From NCBI GenBank assembly GCA_023423275.1, contig JAFAFW010000066.1, positions 1 to 64,000 on the forward strand: a DNA stretch of 64,000 nucleotides, read 5' to 3'. The notes under the pieces were generated by a model. It did no database searches. It was not told the origin of the DNA and saw only the letters and a program-made list of their open reading frames with translations. The position numbers and the translations under genes are program-made. The stretch is from Pseudomonadota bacterium. GTDB taxonomy: Bacteria > Pseudomonadota > Alphaproteobacteria > Rhizobiales > Hyphomicrobiaceae. Positions 9,493 to 17,384 of the stretch are shown piece after piece (the first letter of the stretch is position 1; the number at the start of each line of letters is the position of its first letter).

Positions 9493-9843
9493 TTAAAACG
9501 GCTTGCTCATGCAGCTGAGAGAGACGCATTCAAGGTGGGTTGGCTGGCCGATGGCAGCCTCCAGCTGCTGGTGAACCCAGCTCAGTGCCGGGAACATCGG
9601 ACCGAACCACAGCACCACGGCAGCAGCGTAGCTCCAGTGGGGCAGCATCTGGAAGGCGGTCAGGATGACAAGGCCCATGACAGCCGCGACGTAAGCCCCA
9701 CCCCAGGCGAACACCTGCCGCAGGACCTGCCGTTGGGCGGGATTGGCGGCCTGACGAAACGCAGCCTTGGCGCCGATAATGCCCGCGATGCCACACACCG
9801 CTGTACCGCCCAGGGCTCCAACAACCGCCAGAGAAACGCTCAT
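9493..9843 (-). CDS. Small hydrophobic membrane protein, unknown
   Basis: A 116-aa protein with two or three membrane-spanning stretches: SLAVVGALGGTAVCGIAGIIGA, a second around YVAAVMGLVILTAF, and a third around AAVVLWFGPMFPALSW. The tail (LECVSLSCMSKPF) carries two cysteines. I do not recognise a named family. ATG 9843 has GGAGA about 8 nt upstream; the adjacent GTG 9846 is also possible. It lies about 100 nt downstream of the ATP12 gene on the same strand, with its own short upstream spacer. Confidence 0.6.
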   Translation of the reverse strand: MSVSLAVVGALGGTAVCGIAGIIGAKAAFRQAANPAQRQVLRQVFAWGGAYVAAVMGLVILTAFQMLPHWSYAAAVVLWFGPMFPALSWVHQQLEAAIGQPTHLECVSLSCMSKPF

Positions 9844-9942
9844 CACACAGTCTCCAATTCAAAGGATGACTGCATTGTCGCCGAAGGTTTTCACTGCCCG
9901 GTTAACGCCTCGTACAGGATAAAAACATCATGGAAACATGGT

Positions 9943-10707
9943 TTACGCCGGGTTGATGAGCCCCAGCAGGCGGCTGGCGGAATTCATTTCACCGCGCCGA
10001 TACTTTCGACGTTCGGCGGCCTCGGTGTCCTCGCCCCACTGCTCGATCTGCCAGTCCTCGTCGACGTGTGCGGCGTTCCACAACTCATCGGCCGTCAGCT
10101 TGCCTCTGGTATGAGCCAGCGCCAGGAGAATGGAGCCCGTCAGTGTGGTGATCGTGTGCACACCGGCGAGCTGCCAAGCATCGAGCCCATCCAGCGCCGC
10201 GGAAATGCCGGTCAGGGCATAGTCCGGCTGCGCAACCGGCATGACACCTTCGGTCAGCACGAGACGGGCGTCGAGATCCTTTCGTGCCCAGGCCAGGACA
10301 GGATCCCAGGCCCCGCGCTGGAGGTCGGCCAAGGTTGCCGGGCGCTCGGCGCGATAGCACAGCAGATCGCTGCCGGCATATTTGAGGAGGTCGGCGCGCA
10401 CATCGGCTTCACGGCCAACGATGCCGTCGATGATGCTATTGGCATAGCGGGTGAGCGGCATGGTCGCCGGATCGATAAGTTCACCTTGTGCTTCCCATTC
10501 GTCGGCGATGGCCTGGGCGAGGGACTGGTTCGGAACGACCAGCAAAGCCTTGCGCGGCGTCCGCACGGTTCTGCCGTCAAGGGTAATGGCAAAGCCCGGT
10601 CCGGCTTCGGCGGGCTGCACCGACGCCGATTTGTAAAAACGGCGCGGCAGGGCCGCCACCGGGCTCTCCTTGCCGGGAATCTTGTTGCCTTTGCCGGGTT
10701 CGCTCAC
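9943..10707 (-). CDS. ATP12-family F1-ATP synthase assembly chaperone
   Basis: The 254-aa protein is a homologue of mitochondrial Atp12, which binds the F1 alpha subunit before hexamer assembly; in bacteria it is essentially confined to Alphaproteobacteria. Visible family features are RRFYKSASVQPAEAGPG near residue 22, LDGRTVRTPRKALLVVP, the central MPLTRYANSIIDG and the C-terminal WGEDTEAAERR. It starts with GTG 10707, overlapping the upstream HAD gene stop by 4 nt (GTGA). It is the last member of the coupled crcB-rluC-HAD-ATP12 run. Confidence 0.88.
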   Translation of the reverse strand: MSEPGKGNKIPGKESPVAALPRRFYKSASVQPAEAGPGFAITLDGRTVRTPRKALLVVPNQSLAQAIADEWEAQGELIDPATMPLTRYANSIIDGIVGREADVRADLLKYAGSDLLCYRAERPATLADLQRGAWDPVLAWARKDLDARLVLTEGVMPVAQPDYALTGISAALDGLDAWQLAGVHTITTLTGSILLALAHTRGKLTADELWNAAHVDEDWQIEQWGEDTEAAERRKYRRGEMNSASRLLGLINPA

Positions 10708-11384
10708 ACGGCAACTCCGTTGAGGTCGATCTGCGCGTCGATCGCGCCGATCAGATCCGCATACCGCGAAACAATCACATGGGCGCCCGCGGCCTCCAGC
10801 TCAACCGGGGTGTGATAGCCCCAGCCGACGCCGATGGCCCCGACGTTGGCGGCGCGGGCCATCTCGATATCGTAGGTCGTGTCGCCGATCATCACCGTGC
10901 GGCTGGCTTCAGCGCCCGTCTCGGCGATCGCTTGCAGGATCATCGAGGGATGTGGCTTGGAGGGATGCGTATCGGCGGTCTGGATGGTGACGAAGTGCGA
11001 CGTGATCTCGAAGCGCTCGAACAGGGCAGCGACGCCGCGTTGCGATTTGCCGGTGGCTACGCCCAGGACCACATCCGACCGGGCGCCCAATGCGCGGATC
11101 GCGTCCAGTGCGCCGGGAAACATCGGCTCATTGTGGTTGGGATCGCGGCGCAGGCCACCGAAAGCGTTGCGATAGCCCTCGTTCACAGCCGCGACCAGTC
11201 CGGCATCGGCACCCGGCATCAGCCGCGCCACCGCGATGGGGAGAGACAACCCGACGATCGACAGGATCTGCTCGCGCGGTGGCGGCGCCAGCCCCTGTGC
11301 GTCGAACGCCTGGGTCATGGCGGCCACGATGATGTGCTGGCTGTCGACGAGAGTCCCGTCGCAGTCGAAGATGACGAGCTTCAC
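10704..11384 (-). CDS. HAD-superfamily phosphatase, phosphoglycolate-phosphatase-like
   Basis: The 226-aa protein has the HAD motif I FDCDGTLVDS at the N terminus (nucleophile Asp7, acid Asp9), motif II around GVATGK, and motif III/IV GDTTYDIEMARAANV. A helical cap between motifs I and II is of the Gph/PGP type. I chose GTG 11384 because GGGAGGAG lies 5 nt upstream and the codon overlaps the rluC stop by 4 nt. It is coupled to rluC upstream and ATP12 downstream. The substrate is unknown; HAD phosphatases of this class act on phosphoglycolate or sugar phosphates. Confidence 0.8.
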   Translation of the reverse strand: MKLVIFDCDGTLVDSQHIIVAAMTQAFDAQGLAPPPREQILSIVGLSLPIAVARLMPGADAGLVAAVNEGYRNAFGGLRRDPNHNEPMFPGALDAIRALGARSDVVLGVATGKSQRGVAALFERFEITSHFVTIQTADTHPSKPHPSMILQAIAETGAEASRTVMIGDTTYDIEMARAANVGAIGVGWGYHTPVELEAAGAHVIVSRYADLIGAIDAQIDLNGVAV

Positions 11385-12376
11385 TCTGACTCCTCCCGGA
11401 AGCGATTGGGATCGAGGCCGAGGAGGTCCCACGTCCGCAACATATGGTCGGGCAGCGGTGCGGTCACGTCGATCTTGGCGCTGCCGCCAGCGGGGTGGGG
11501 CAGGACAAGCCGGCGTGCATGAAGATGCAACTTGGGCTCGATTTCCTCCACGGGCAGGTCGAGTCCGCCGTCGTATTTATTGTCGCCTATGATTGGATGC
11601 CCGATCAGCTCCATGTGCGCGCGCAGCTGATGCTGGCGGCCGGTAACCGGCTTCAGGGAAACCCACGCAGCTTTCTGACCGACACGATCGATAACCGAAT
11701 AGTGCGTGGCGGCATGCATGGCTTTGTCCTGCTCGCCCGGCTGGGCTTTTCGCACACGGTCGCCATCCGGACCCGCCGCCTTTACCAGTGCTGCCTCGAT
11801 ACGTCCCTGTGGCGGTCTGGGCACGCCTCGCACCAGCGCCCAATACGTCTTAGCGGCGGATCTCGTCTGGAAAATCTTGCCGAGCTTGGCAGCGCCGTCG
11901 CGGGTCTTGGCGACGAGCAGAACGCCGGTGGTATCGCGGTCGAGCCGATGCACCAGACGCGGCCTGTCGCCGAAGCGATCGGTCATTCCGGCGAGGATGC
12001 CGTCGATGTGCCGCTTGGTGCCGGTGCCGCCCTGAACCGCGATCCCAAACGGCTTGTTGAGCACCAGAACGGTGTCATCTTCAAACAGGATCAGGCTCTC
12101 GATGAAATCACGATCCGCCTTCGATCCGGACGGCAGAACGAGCGACGGCTTCTTCTTCGGCGGCTGGCGAACGACCTTCGGCACGCGGATCTGCGATCCG
12201 GATTCGAGCCGTTCGTTGGCCTGCACCCGCCGGCTGTCGACGCGGACCTGGCCGGAGCGGAGCAGTTTCTGCAGATAGCCGTGGGTGACATCCGGATAAT
12301 GCGTGCGGAACCAGCGATCGAGCCGCATGCCCGTCTCATCTGGACGGACCTTGATGGTTTCGACGGGATCACTCAT
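11381..12376 (-). CDS. rluC: RluA/RluC-family 23S rRNA pseudouridine synthase
   Basis: The 331-aa enzyme isomerises uridine to pseudouridine in RNA. An S4 RNA-binding domain occupies about residues 15-75 (LDRWFRTHYPDVTHGYLQKLL). The catalytic domain contains HRLDRDTTGVLLVAKT with the catalytic Asp at 146. GRQHQLRAHMELIGHPIIGD, typical of RluC/RluD, lies further down. The gene starts at ATG 12376, overlapping the crcB stop by 4 nt, and its own stop overlaps the HAD gene. RluC is the best guess; the exact target uridines cannot be read from sequence. Confidence 0.85.
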   Translation of the reverse strand: MSDPVETIKVRPDETGMRLDRWFRTHYPDVTHGYLQKLLRSGQVRVDSRRVQANERLESGSQIRVPKVVRQPPKKKPSLVLPSGSKADRDFIESLILFEDDTVLVLNKPFGIAVQGGTGTKRHIDGILAGMTDRFGDRPRLVHRLDRDTTGVLLVAKTRDGAAKLGKIFQTRSAAKTYWALVRGVPRPPQGRIEAALVKAAGPDGDRVRKAQPGEQDKAMHAATHYSVIDRVGQKAAWVSLKPVTGRQHQLRAHMELIGHPIIGDNKYDGGLDLPVEEIEPKLHLHARRLVLPHPAGGSAKIDVTAPLPDHMLRTWDLLGLDPNRFREESE

Positions 12377-12753
12377 GGCAGGAGTGCCCGCGTTGCGGTC
12401 AGGCCCAGCCAGCAGGCGGCGACAGAGAGCACGACGGAGCCCGCCAGATAAAGCAGGGCGTACGTGATTTCGGCCCGTTCGATCAGCTCAACGACTTCGA
12501 ATGAGAATGCAGAGAAGGTGGTGAACCCGCCGAGAATACCGGTGATCAGGAATACGCGCAGCCCGGTGGTGTCGGGCAGCCGCTCCAGCAAAATTGCCAC
12601 CAGGACGCCGATCAGCAGCGATCCCACGATGTTGATGATCATGGTGGCCCATGGGAACGCCGCGCCCCACAGCCTCGTGACGTGTTGATAAACGAGGTAG
12701 CGGGCGCCTGCGCCCAAGGCACCGCCCGCGCTCGCCAATAGCAACAGTTTCAT
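12373..12753 (-). CDS. crcB: Fluoride ion channel CrcB/Fluc
   Basis: The 126-aa protein exports fluoride as a dual-topology dimer in the inner membrane. It shows the family motifs GGALGAGARY at the N terminus, an INIVGSLLIG segment in TM2, and GILGGFTTFSAFSFE in TM3, with four TM helices in all. I chose ATG 12753 (AAGAAG upstream) because the longer frame adds an unconserved N terminus. The stop overlaps the rluC start by 4 nt. I looked for the fluoride riboswitch core upstream and did not recognise one. Confidence 0.92.
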   Translation of the reverse strand: MKLLLLASAGGALGAGARYLVYQHVTRLWGAAFPWATMIINIVGSLLIGVLVAILLERLPDTTGLRVFLITGILGGFTTFSAFSFEVVELIERAEITYALLYLAGSVVLSVAACWLGLTATRALLP

Positions 12754-12818
12754 AGCTTCTTTCCGCCTTTTCCCGCCGACATATAGTCGGTGGCAGCCCG
12801 CGGAGCAAAGGCCGTCGG

Positions 12819-13052
12819 TCAAGCCTGGGATTTTTGGCCGCCTATCCCGCCCAGCCACCAGCCGATCGTCCAGCCGACCGCCAACCCCAGAAGGTTAACG
12901 CCCATGAAGATCAGCGCGTGGAGGTCCCCGACCTCGTCCGGGCTTTCGAAGGCGAATTTACTGACCACCCAGGAAGCAACCGGCGAACTCACGAACACCG
13001 TAGTCGCCGCTGCCGCCACGACTGCGAAAATCATCGCAATCAGATACCGCAT
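12819..13052 (-). CDS. Small two-helix membrane protein, unknown
   Basis: A 77-aa protein with an N-terminal hydrophobic helix or signal anchor (MRYLIAMIFAVVAAAATTV), a short hydrophilic middle (SKFAFESPDEVGDLH) and a C-terminal helix (LIFMGVNLLGLAVGWTIGWWLGG). A GAGGAG SD lies 8 nt before the ATG. It begins 28 nt after the stop of the Tae4-like amidase gene and ends 65 nt before crcB, all on the minus strand. Its place next to an amidase makes it a candidate partner or immunity factor, but it does not resemble the known periplasmic Tai4 immunity protein. Confidence 0.6.
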   Translation of the reverse strand: MRYLIAMIFAVVAAAATTVFVSSPVASWVVSKFAFESPDEVGDLHALIFMGVNLLGLAVGWTIGWWLGGIGGQKSQA

Positions 13053-13080
13053 CAGTTGAACTCCTCGCCGCGCCGGGGCG

Positions 13081-13629
13081 TCACTTCACTTCCCAGAACC
13101 AGATGGATCTGGCGCCAGCATAATTGGAGTAGTAGCCGAGCCAGGAAAACCACTCCATCAGCCACTTCGCGGAGGAGCGATAGCCGTTCCACACGTCGAT
13201 ATGATCGCCGGTCGGGCGTCCGGCGGGGTCAGAGCTGCGGTGCCAATAATCCTCGATGAACATGATGCCGGTGCGGCCGAACAGTTTCGGATAGAAGGCG
13301 GCGGCGTCGGCACCGGTGATCTTCTCGACGGAGGCCACACCCGGCAGATTGGCGCGGGCGAGGGCGTTGGCGAGCTGCGTGGCATTGATGAAGTGCATTT
13401 CATCCCGCGGGTGCACGGAGCAGTGTGCGCAACCTGAGATCTGCCCTGGGAGAACCCCGGAACGCTTCAGCGCAACGCCCATGCGGATCGCGCACTGGTT
13501 TGAGAAGACCGGAAAGCCTTTTTTGACCAGACTGCCTTCCAGGTTCGTCAGGTCCTGCGGCGCGATGCAGGGCGTCGACACCGATTCATTGATTGGATGA
13601 CCGTTCCACAGGTCCCTGAAGGCGACCAT
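13081..13629 (-). CDS. Tae4-like peptidoglycan amidase (T6SS effector family fold)
   Basis: The 182-aa protein has the arrangement of the Tae4 NlpC/P60-type amidases, which cut the gamma-D-Glu-mDAP bond of peptidoglycan. The catalytic segment SNQCAIRMGVALKRSG puts Cys46 at a helix start. GRTGIMFIEDYW is followed by GDHIDVWNG with His143 and Asp145. Extra cysteines (CAHC at 67-70) could form disulfides. I see no signal peptide, and no T6SS gene in the window. I chose ATG 13629 because GGAGCGGGGATC precedes it; ATG 13644 is also possible. The 77-aa membrane protein follows at 28 nt. Activity is inferred from motifs only. Confidence 0.65.
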   Translation of the reverse strand: MVAFRDLWNGHPINESVSTPCIAPQDLTNLEGSLVKKGFPVFSNQCAIRMGVALKRSGVLPGQISGCAHCSVHPRDEMHFINATQLANALARANLPGVASVEKITGADAAAFYPKLFGRTGIMFIEDYWHRSSDPAGRPTGDHIDVWNGYRSSAKWLMEWFSWLGYYSNYAGARSIWFWEVK

Positions 13630-13771
13630 GATCCCCGCTCCCATCCCCTACACCGGCCCACGCCGCCGACTATAAGCCGTCTGTGCGACAGCTGCCAGAC
13701 GCGCAGCGGTTTACCCCATTTCGCGGCCGGTCTACAACAGGCTGACACCACGCCCAGGGACGAGCCCATCG

Positions 13772-15784
13772 ATGTTCAAGAAGATCCTGATCGCCAATCG
13801 CGGCGAAATTGCATGCCGTGTGATCAAGACGGCGCGCCGCATGGGGATCAAGACGGTTGCCGTCTATTCCGACGCAGACCGCGAGGCTCTGCATGTCGAG
13901 ATGGCGGATGAGGCGGTTCACCTCGGGCCTCCGCCAGCGGCCGAGTCTTACCTCCTCATCGACAAGATCGTGGAAGCTTGCAAGGCCACCGGTGCCGAGG
14001 CGGTCCATCCCGGGTATGGCTTCCTGTCCGAGCGCGAGGCGTTTCCGAAGGCGCTGGCCGCAGCGGGCATCGTGTTCATCGGCCCGAACCCCGGCGCCAT
14101 CGCCGCCATGGGCGACAAGATCGAATCCAAGCGCGCTGCAGCCGCGGCCAAAGTCTCGACCGTTCCGGGCTATCTGGGCGAAATCGCCGACGCGAAGCAG
14201 GCGGTGCGGATTGCCGACGAGATCGGCTATCCCGTAATGATCAAGGCGTCGGCGGGCGGTGGCGGCAAAGGTATGCGCATCGCCGAGAGCCGGAAGGAGG
14301 TCGAGGAAGGCTTCCAGTCGGCACGATCCGAGGCCAAGTCGAGTTTCGGTGACGACCGTGTGTTCATCGAGAAGTTCATCGTCGACCCGCGGCACATTGA
14401 AATTCAGGTGCTGGGCGACAAGCACGGCAACGTGATCTATCTCGGCGAGCGCGAATGCTCCATCCAGCGCCGCAACCAGAAGGTTATCGAAGAGGCGCCG
14501 TCACCGCTGCTCGATGAGAAAACCCGCAAAGCGATGGGCGAGCAGGCCGTCGCGCTGGCCAAAGCCGTCAATTACGACTCGGCGGGCACGGTCGAATTCG
14601 TGGCGGGGCAGGATAAGAGCTTCTACTTCCTGGAGATGAACACCCGCTTGCAGGTCGAGCATCCCGTGACGGAGATGATCACCGGCATCGATCTGGTGGA
14701 GCAGATGATCCGTGTCGCCGCCGGAGAGAAGCTCGGCCTCAAGCAGAAGGACGTCAAGCTCGCGGGCTGGGCGGTCGAAAGCCGTATTTACGCAGAAGAT
14801 CCGTTCCGCGGCTTCCTGCCGTCGATCGGACGGCTGGTGAAGTATCGCCCGCCGGCGGAGGGCGCGGCCGGCGGGGGCACGGTGCGCAACGACACCGGCG
14901 TCTTTGAAGGCGGCGAGATCTCGATGTACTACGATCCGATGATCGCCAAGCTCGTGACGCATGCGCCGACGCGCGAAGCCGCGATCGACCTGCAGGCCGA
15001 GGCGCTCGATGCGTTCTACATCGACGGCATCCAGCACAACATTCCATTTTTGACCGCCCTGATGCAGCATCCACGCTGGCGCCAGGGTCGACTGTCGACG
15101 TCCTTCATCAAGGACGAGTACCCCGCGGGCTTCAAGCCTCGCGCACCGGAAGGCGGGGATCTGCAACTTCTCGCTGCGGTGGCGGCGGGCATCGATCATC
15201 AAGCCAACGCCCGGCGCCGTCAGATCGACGGACAGATGGACGGACGCAGCGTTCGCTTCGCCAGTCAGCGGGTGGTCGATCTCGGGGGCAAGACGACGCG
15301 TCTGTCCGTCGATGGTGAACTCGGCAGTCCGGTACAAATCCGCTTTGCCGATGCTGCGGACGGCCAGACCGTCGAGGTGATGTCGCGATGGTGGCCAGGG
15401 GAACCCGTTTGGACGGGCTCGGTTGGCGGCCGCTCCGTATCGGTGCAGGTGCGGCCTATCCTCAACGGTTACGAACTCGACTATCGCGGGATCCAGGTCC
15501 AGGCTCGTGTCTATACCGAGCGTGAGGCGGAGCTGGTTGCTCTCATGCCGGAGCGGGTTGCGGCCGATATGTCGAAGTTCCTGCTGTGCCCCATGCCAGG
15601 ACTGGTGAAAGCCATTCATGTTACTCAAGGCCAGGAGGTGAAGGCAGGTGATCCGCTGGCCGTGGTGGAAGCCATGAAGATGGAGAACATCCTCAAAGCC
15701 GAACGCGACGGCGTGATCAAGGTGGTGAAGGCCAAGGCGGGCGATAGCCTCGCCGTCGATGCGGTAATCCTGGAATTTGCCTGA
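13772..15784 (+). CDS. pccA: Propionyl-CoA carboxylase alpha subunit (biotin carboxylase and carrier)
   Basis: The 670-aa subunit carboxylates its own biotin with ATP and bicarbonate. The N-terminal half (about 1-450) is a biotin carboxylase: MFKKILIANRGEIACRVI, the glycine-rich ATP loop KASAGGGGKGMRI, and EMNTRLQVEHPVTEM. A BT-type linker (about 500-590) follows, and the biotinyl domain ends the protein with VVEAMKMEN, biotin on Lys636. Length and the BT region fit PccA or a 3-methylcrotonyl-CoA homologue rather than AccC. The partner pccB lies at 7.3-8.8 kb on the other strand. The 127-bp upstream spacer should hold the promoter. Confidence 0.93.
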   Translation: MFKKILIANRGEIACRVIKTARRMGIKTVAVYSDADREALHVEMADEAVHLGPPPAAESYLLIDKIVEACKATGAEAVHPGYGFLSEREAFPKALAAAGIVFIGPNPGAIAAMGDKIESKRAAAAAKVSTVPGYLGEIADAKQAVRIADEIGYPVMIKASAGGGGKGMRIAESRKEVEEGFQSARSEAKSSFGDDRVFIEKFIVDPRHIEIQVLGDKHGNVIYLGERECSIQRRNQKVIEEAPSPLLDEKTRKAMGEQAVALAKAVNYDSAGTVEFVAGQDKSFYFLEMNTRLQVEHPVTEMITGIDLVEQMIRVAAGEKLGLKQKDVKLAGWAVESRIYAEDPFRGFLPSIGRLVKYRPPAEGAAGGGTVRNDTGVFEGGEISMYYDPMIAKLVTHAPTREAAIDLQAEALDAFYIDGIQHNIPFLTALMQHPRWRQGRLSTSFIKDEYPAGFKPRAPEGGDLQLLAAVAAGIDHQANARRRQIDGQMDGRSVRFASQRVVDLGGKTTRLSVDGELGSPVQIRFADAADGQTVEVMSRWWPGEPVWTGSVGGRSVSVQVRPILNGYELDYRGIQVQARVYTEREAELVALMPERVAADMSKFLLCPMPGLVKAIHVTQGQEVKAGDPLAVVEAMKMENILKAERDGVIKVVKAKAGDSLAVDAVILEFA

Positions 15785-15799
15785 GAAGGCGACGACCCA

Positions 15800-16318
15800 A
15801 TGGGTGGCGGTGACGAGCTATTCTTGAATCGTTGGATGCGCCTCAAGGATGAGGCCCGGCGGCCTGTGACGATTGCCGCCGAAACTCCGGATCAGCCGGA
15901 AATCTCGGCGTTCCTCGCGGCATCGGATGCATATTCGCAAAGCCTCTATCCGCCTGAGAGCAATCATCTCGTAGATCTTGGTGTGCTGACGGCGACGAAC
16001 GCGCATTTTCTTGTCGCCAGGCGTGGGGGTGAGGCCGTCGGATGCGGCGCGCTCATTACAAAGGGTGCCAGTTGGGGCGAGCTCAAGCGGATGTGGGTGT
16101 CGCCGGCTGTGCGCGGGCGCGGCCTCGGCCGCAGATTGGTCGAGGCGATCGAGGCGGAAGCGCGGACGCGTGGCATTAAAACCTTGCGGCTCGAAACCGG
16201 CATCTACCAGCTCGAAGCCATCGGTCTTTACCGGAAGTGCGGCTTTGCGGAGCGAGAGCCGTTCGGTGACTACCAGCCCGATCCGCTGAGCCTGTTCATG
16301 GAAAAGCAGCTCGACTGA
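15800..16318 (+). CDS. GNAT-family N-acetyltransferase
   Basis: The 172-aa protein has the GNAT acetyl-CoA loop VRGRGLGRRLVEAIEAEA, preceded by the beta-strand MWVSP, and the C-terminal YRKCGFAEREPFGDY. The acceptor is unknown. It starts 15 nt after pccA with GAAGG before the ATG, so it is probably cotranscribed with pccA; ATG 15836 is an alternative start. A role linked to propionyl-CoA is only a guess from position. Confidence 0.82.
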   Translation: MGGGDELFLNRWMRLKDEARRPVTIAAETPDQPEISAFLAASDAYSQSLYPPESNHLVDLGVLTATNAHFLVARRGGEAVGCGALITKGASWGELKRMWVSPAVRGRGLGRRLVEAIEAEARTRGIKTLRLETGIYQLEAIGLYRKCGFAEREPFGDYQPDPLSLFMEKQLD

Positions 16319-16333
16319 AACGGTCTGCGGCCA

Positions 16334-17215
16334 TTACCAGACCGCTGGTGTCACGAAGCGGGCAACATCCGCATGCGTCGCGAACCAGACGCCGTCATGA
16401 CCTTTCATGTGCCTGATCAGCTCTTCGAGAATGAAGATGCGCGAGCGATAGCCGATGACATGCGGGTGCATCGTGAGCAGGAACAGGCCGCCTTCGGCAT
16501 AGGCGCGGTCAAACTCGCGGCGGAAGATATCGAGGATTGCGTCGAGCGGCGTATAGGGCCGAAGCGACTGGAAGCGATGCATCATCAGATAAGCGGCATC
16601 GTCCCTGATCCATTCGACGGGCAGCTCGACAATGTTGGTCGGCGTGCCGTTGTCGATCAGCTCATAGGGATCATCGTCAGCCATCAGAGACGAGTCGTAG
16701 AGGAGCCCCAGCTCCCGTTCGATCTTCAGGGTCGCTGGTGAAAAGTCCCAGGACGGGGTCCGCATGCCCACCGGCCGGATGCCTGTAACCTTCTCCAGCG
16801 TGTCCGCGGCGCGAAAATGCAAGTCGCGTTCGTTAGCTTCCGGCAGCGTCGCATTGAGTTCGTGGATCCAGCCATGCAGGCCGATTTCATGGCCTTGCGC
16901 AATGACGTGGCGCTGCTCGTCGGGATGGAGCAGTGCCGAAACTGCGGGAACGAAGAACGTCGCCGGAATCTCTTCGCGCTTCAGTGTTTCGAGAATGCGG
17001 GGCACCCCGACGCGTGATCCGTATTCGCCCCAGGACATGCGGCCGATCGAATGGCCGCCATCGCGCAGCTCGTTGGTTTCATGATCACTGTCGAATGAGA
17101 GAGCGACGGCGCAGCGGGCACCTCCGAACCAGCGTTCCGGCTTCAGCGATTGCCCGGCGCGAACTTGAGCAACCCGCCGCCGCCATTCCGCCTCGGGCCA
17201 CTGCCATGGCTCCAT
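16334..17215 (-). CDS. Cytoplasmic polysaccharide-deacetylase-family (NodB/PuuE-like) protein
   Basis: The 293-aa protein has a NodB-type fold. The first metal motif is SFDSDHE (Asp42, Asp44) and the second is HGWIHE (His114, His118). It lacks a signal peptide, and the order resembles the PuuE/allantoinase branch of the family, which act on small amides rather than polymers. RTPSWDFS and the late TMHPHVIG are further family segments. Substrate is unknown. It is convergent with the GNAT gene, 15 nt apart. Confidence 0.75.
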   Translation of the reverse strand: MEPWQWPEAEWRRRVAQVRAGQSLKPERWFGGARCAVALSFDSDHETNELRDGGHSIGRMSWGEYGSRVGVPRILETLKREEIPATFFVPAVSALLHPDEQRHVIAQGHEIGLHGWIHELNATLPEANERDLHFRAADTLEKVTGIRPVGMRTPSWDFSPATLKIERELGLLYDSSLMADDDPYELIDNGTPTNIVELPVEWIRDDAAYLMMHRFQSLRPYTPLDAILDIFRREFDRAYAEGGLFLLTMHPHVIGYRSRIFILEELIRHMKGHDGVWFATHADVARFVTPAVW

Positions 17216-17321
17216 CTCTTGCGCTCCTGCTGATTGATCGCCGGTTGGCTATGGCTTGTATCACAGCATTCAGCCATTGCGCACGCAAGTCAGGCACCAC
17301 AATCAGGCAGGAGCTGCCAAC

Positions 17322-17358
17322 AAAAAGCCGATCGAATGCTGCGCATCCGATCGGCTTT
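17322..17358 (-). terminator. Intrinsic terminator after the NYN-LOTUS gene
   Basis: Positions 17324-17334 pair with 17348-17358 as a perfect 11-bp stem (AAAGCCGATCG with CGATCGGCTTT). One mismatch separates this from an inner ATGC/GCAT stem with a TGC loop. On the minus strand it is followed by a T-run. It lies 26 nt after the stop of the gene at 17385-19250 and also separates it from the deacetylase gene downstream. Confidence 0.85.
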
Positions 17359-17384
17359 CATTGCATCTGGTATCTGCGTCAGGT

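Noticed and set aside
9358..10815. 485-codon plus-strand frame opposite ATP12 and its neighbour
   Set aside because: It spans several minus-strand genes with clear motifs; the peptide has no recognisable domain.
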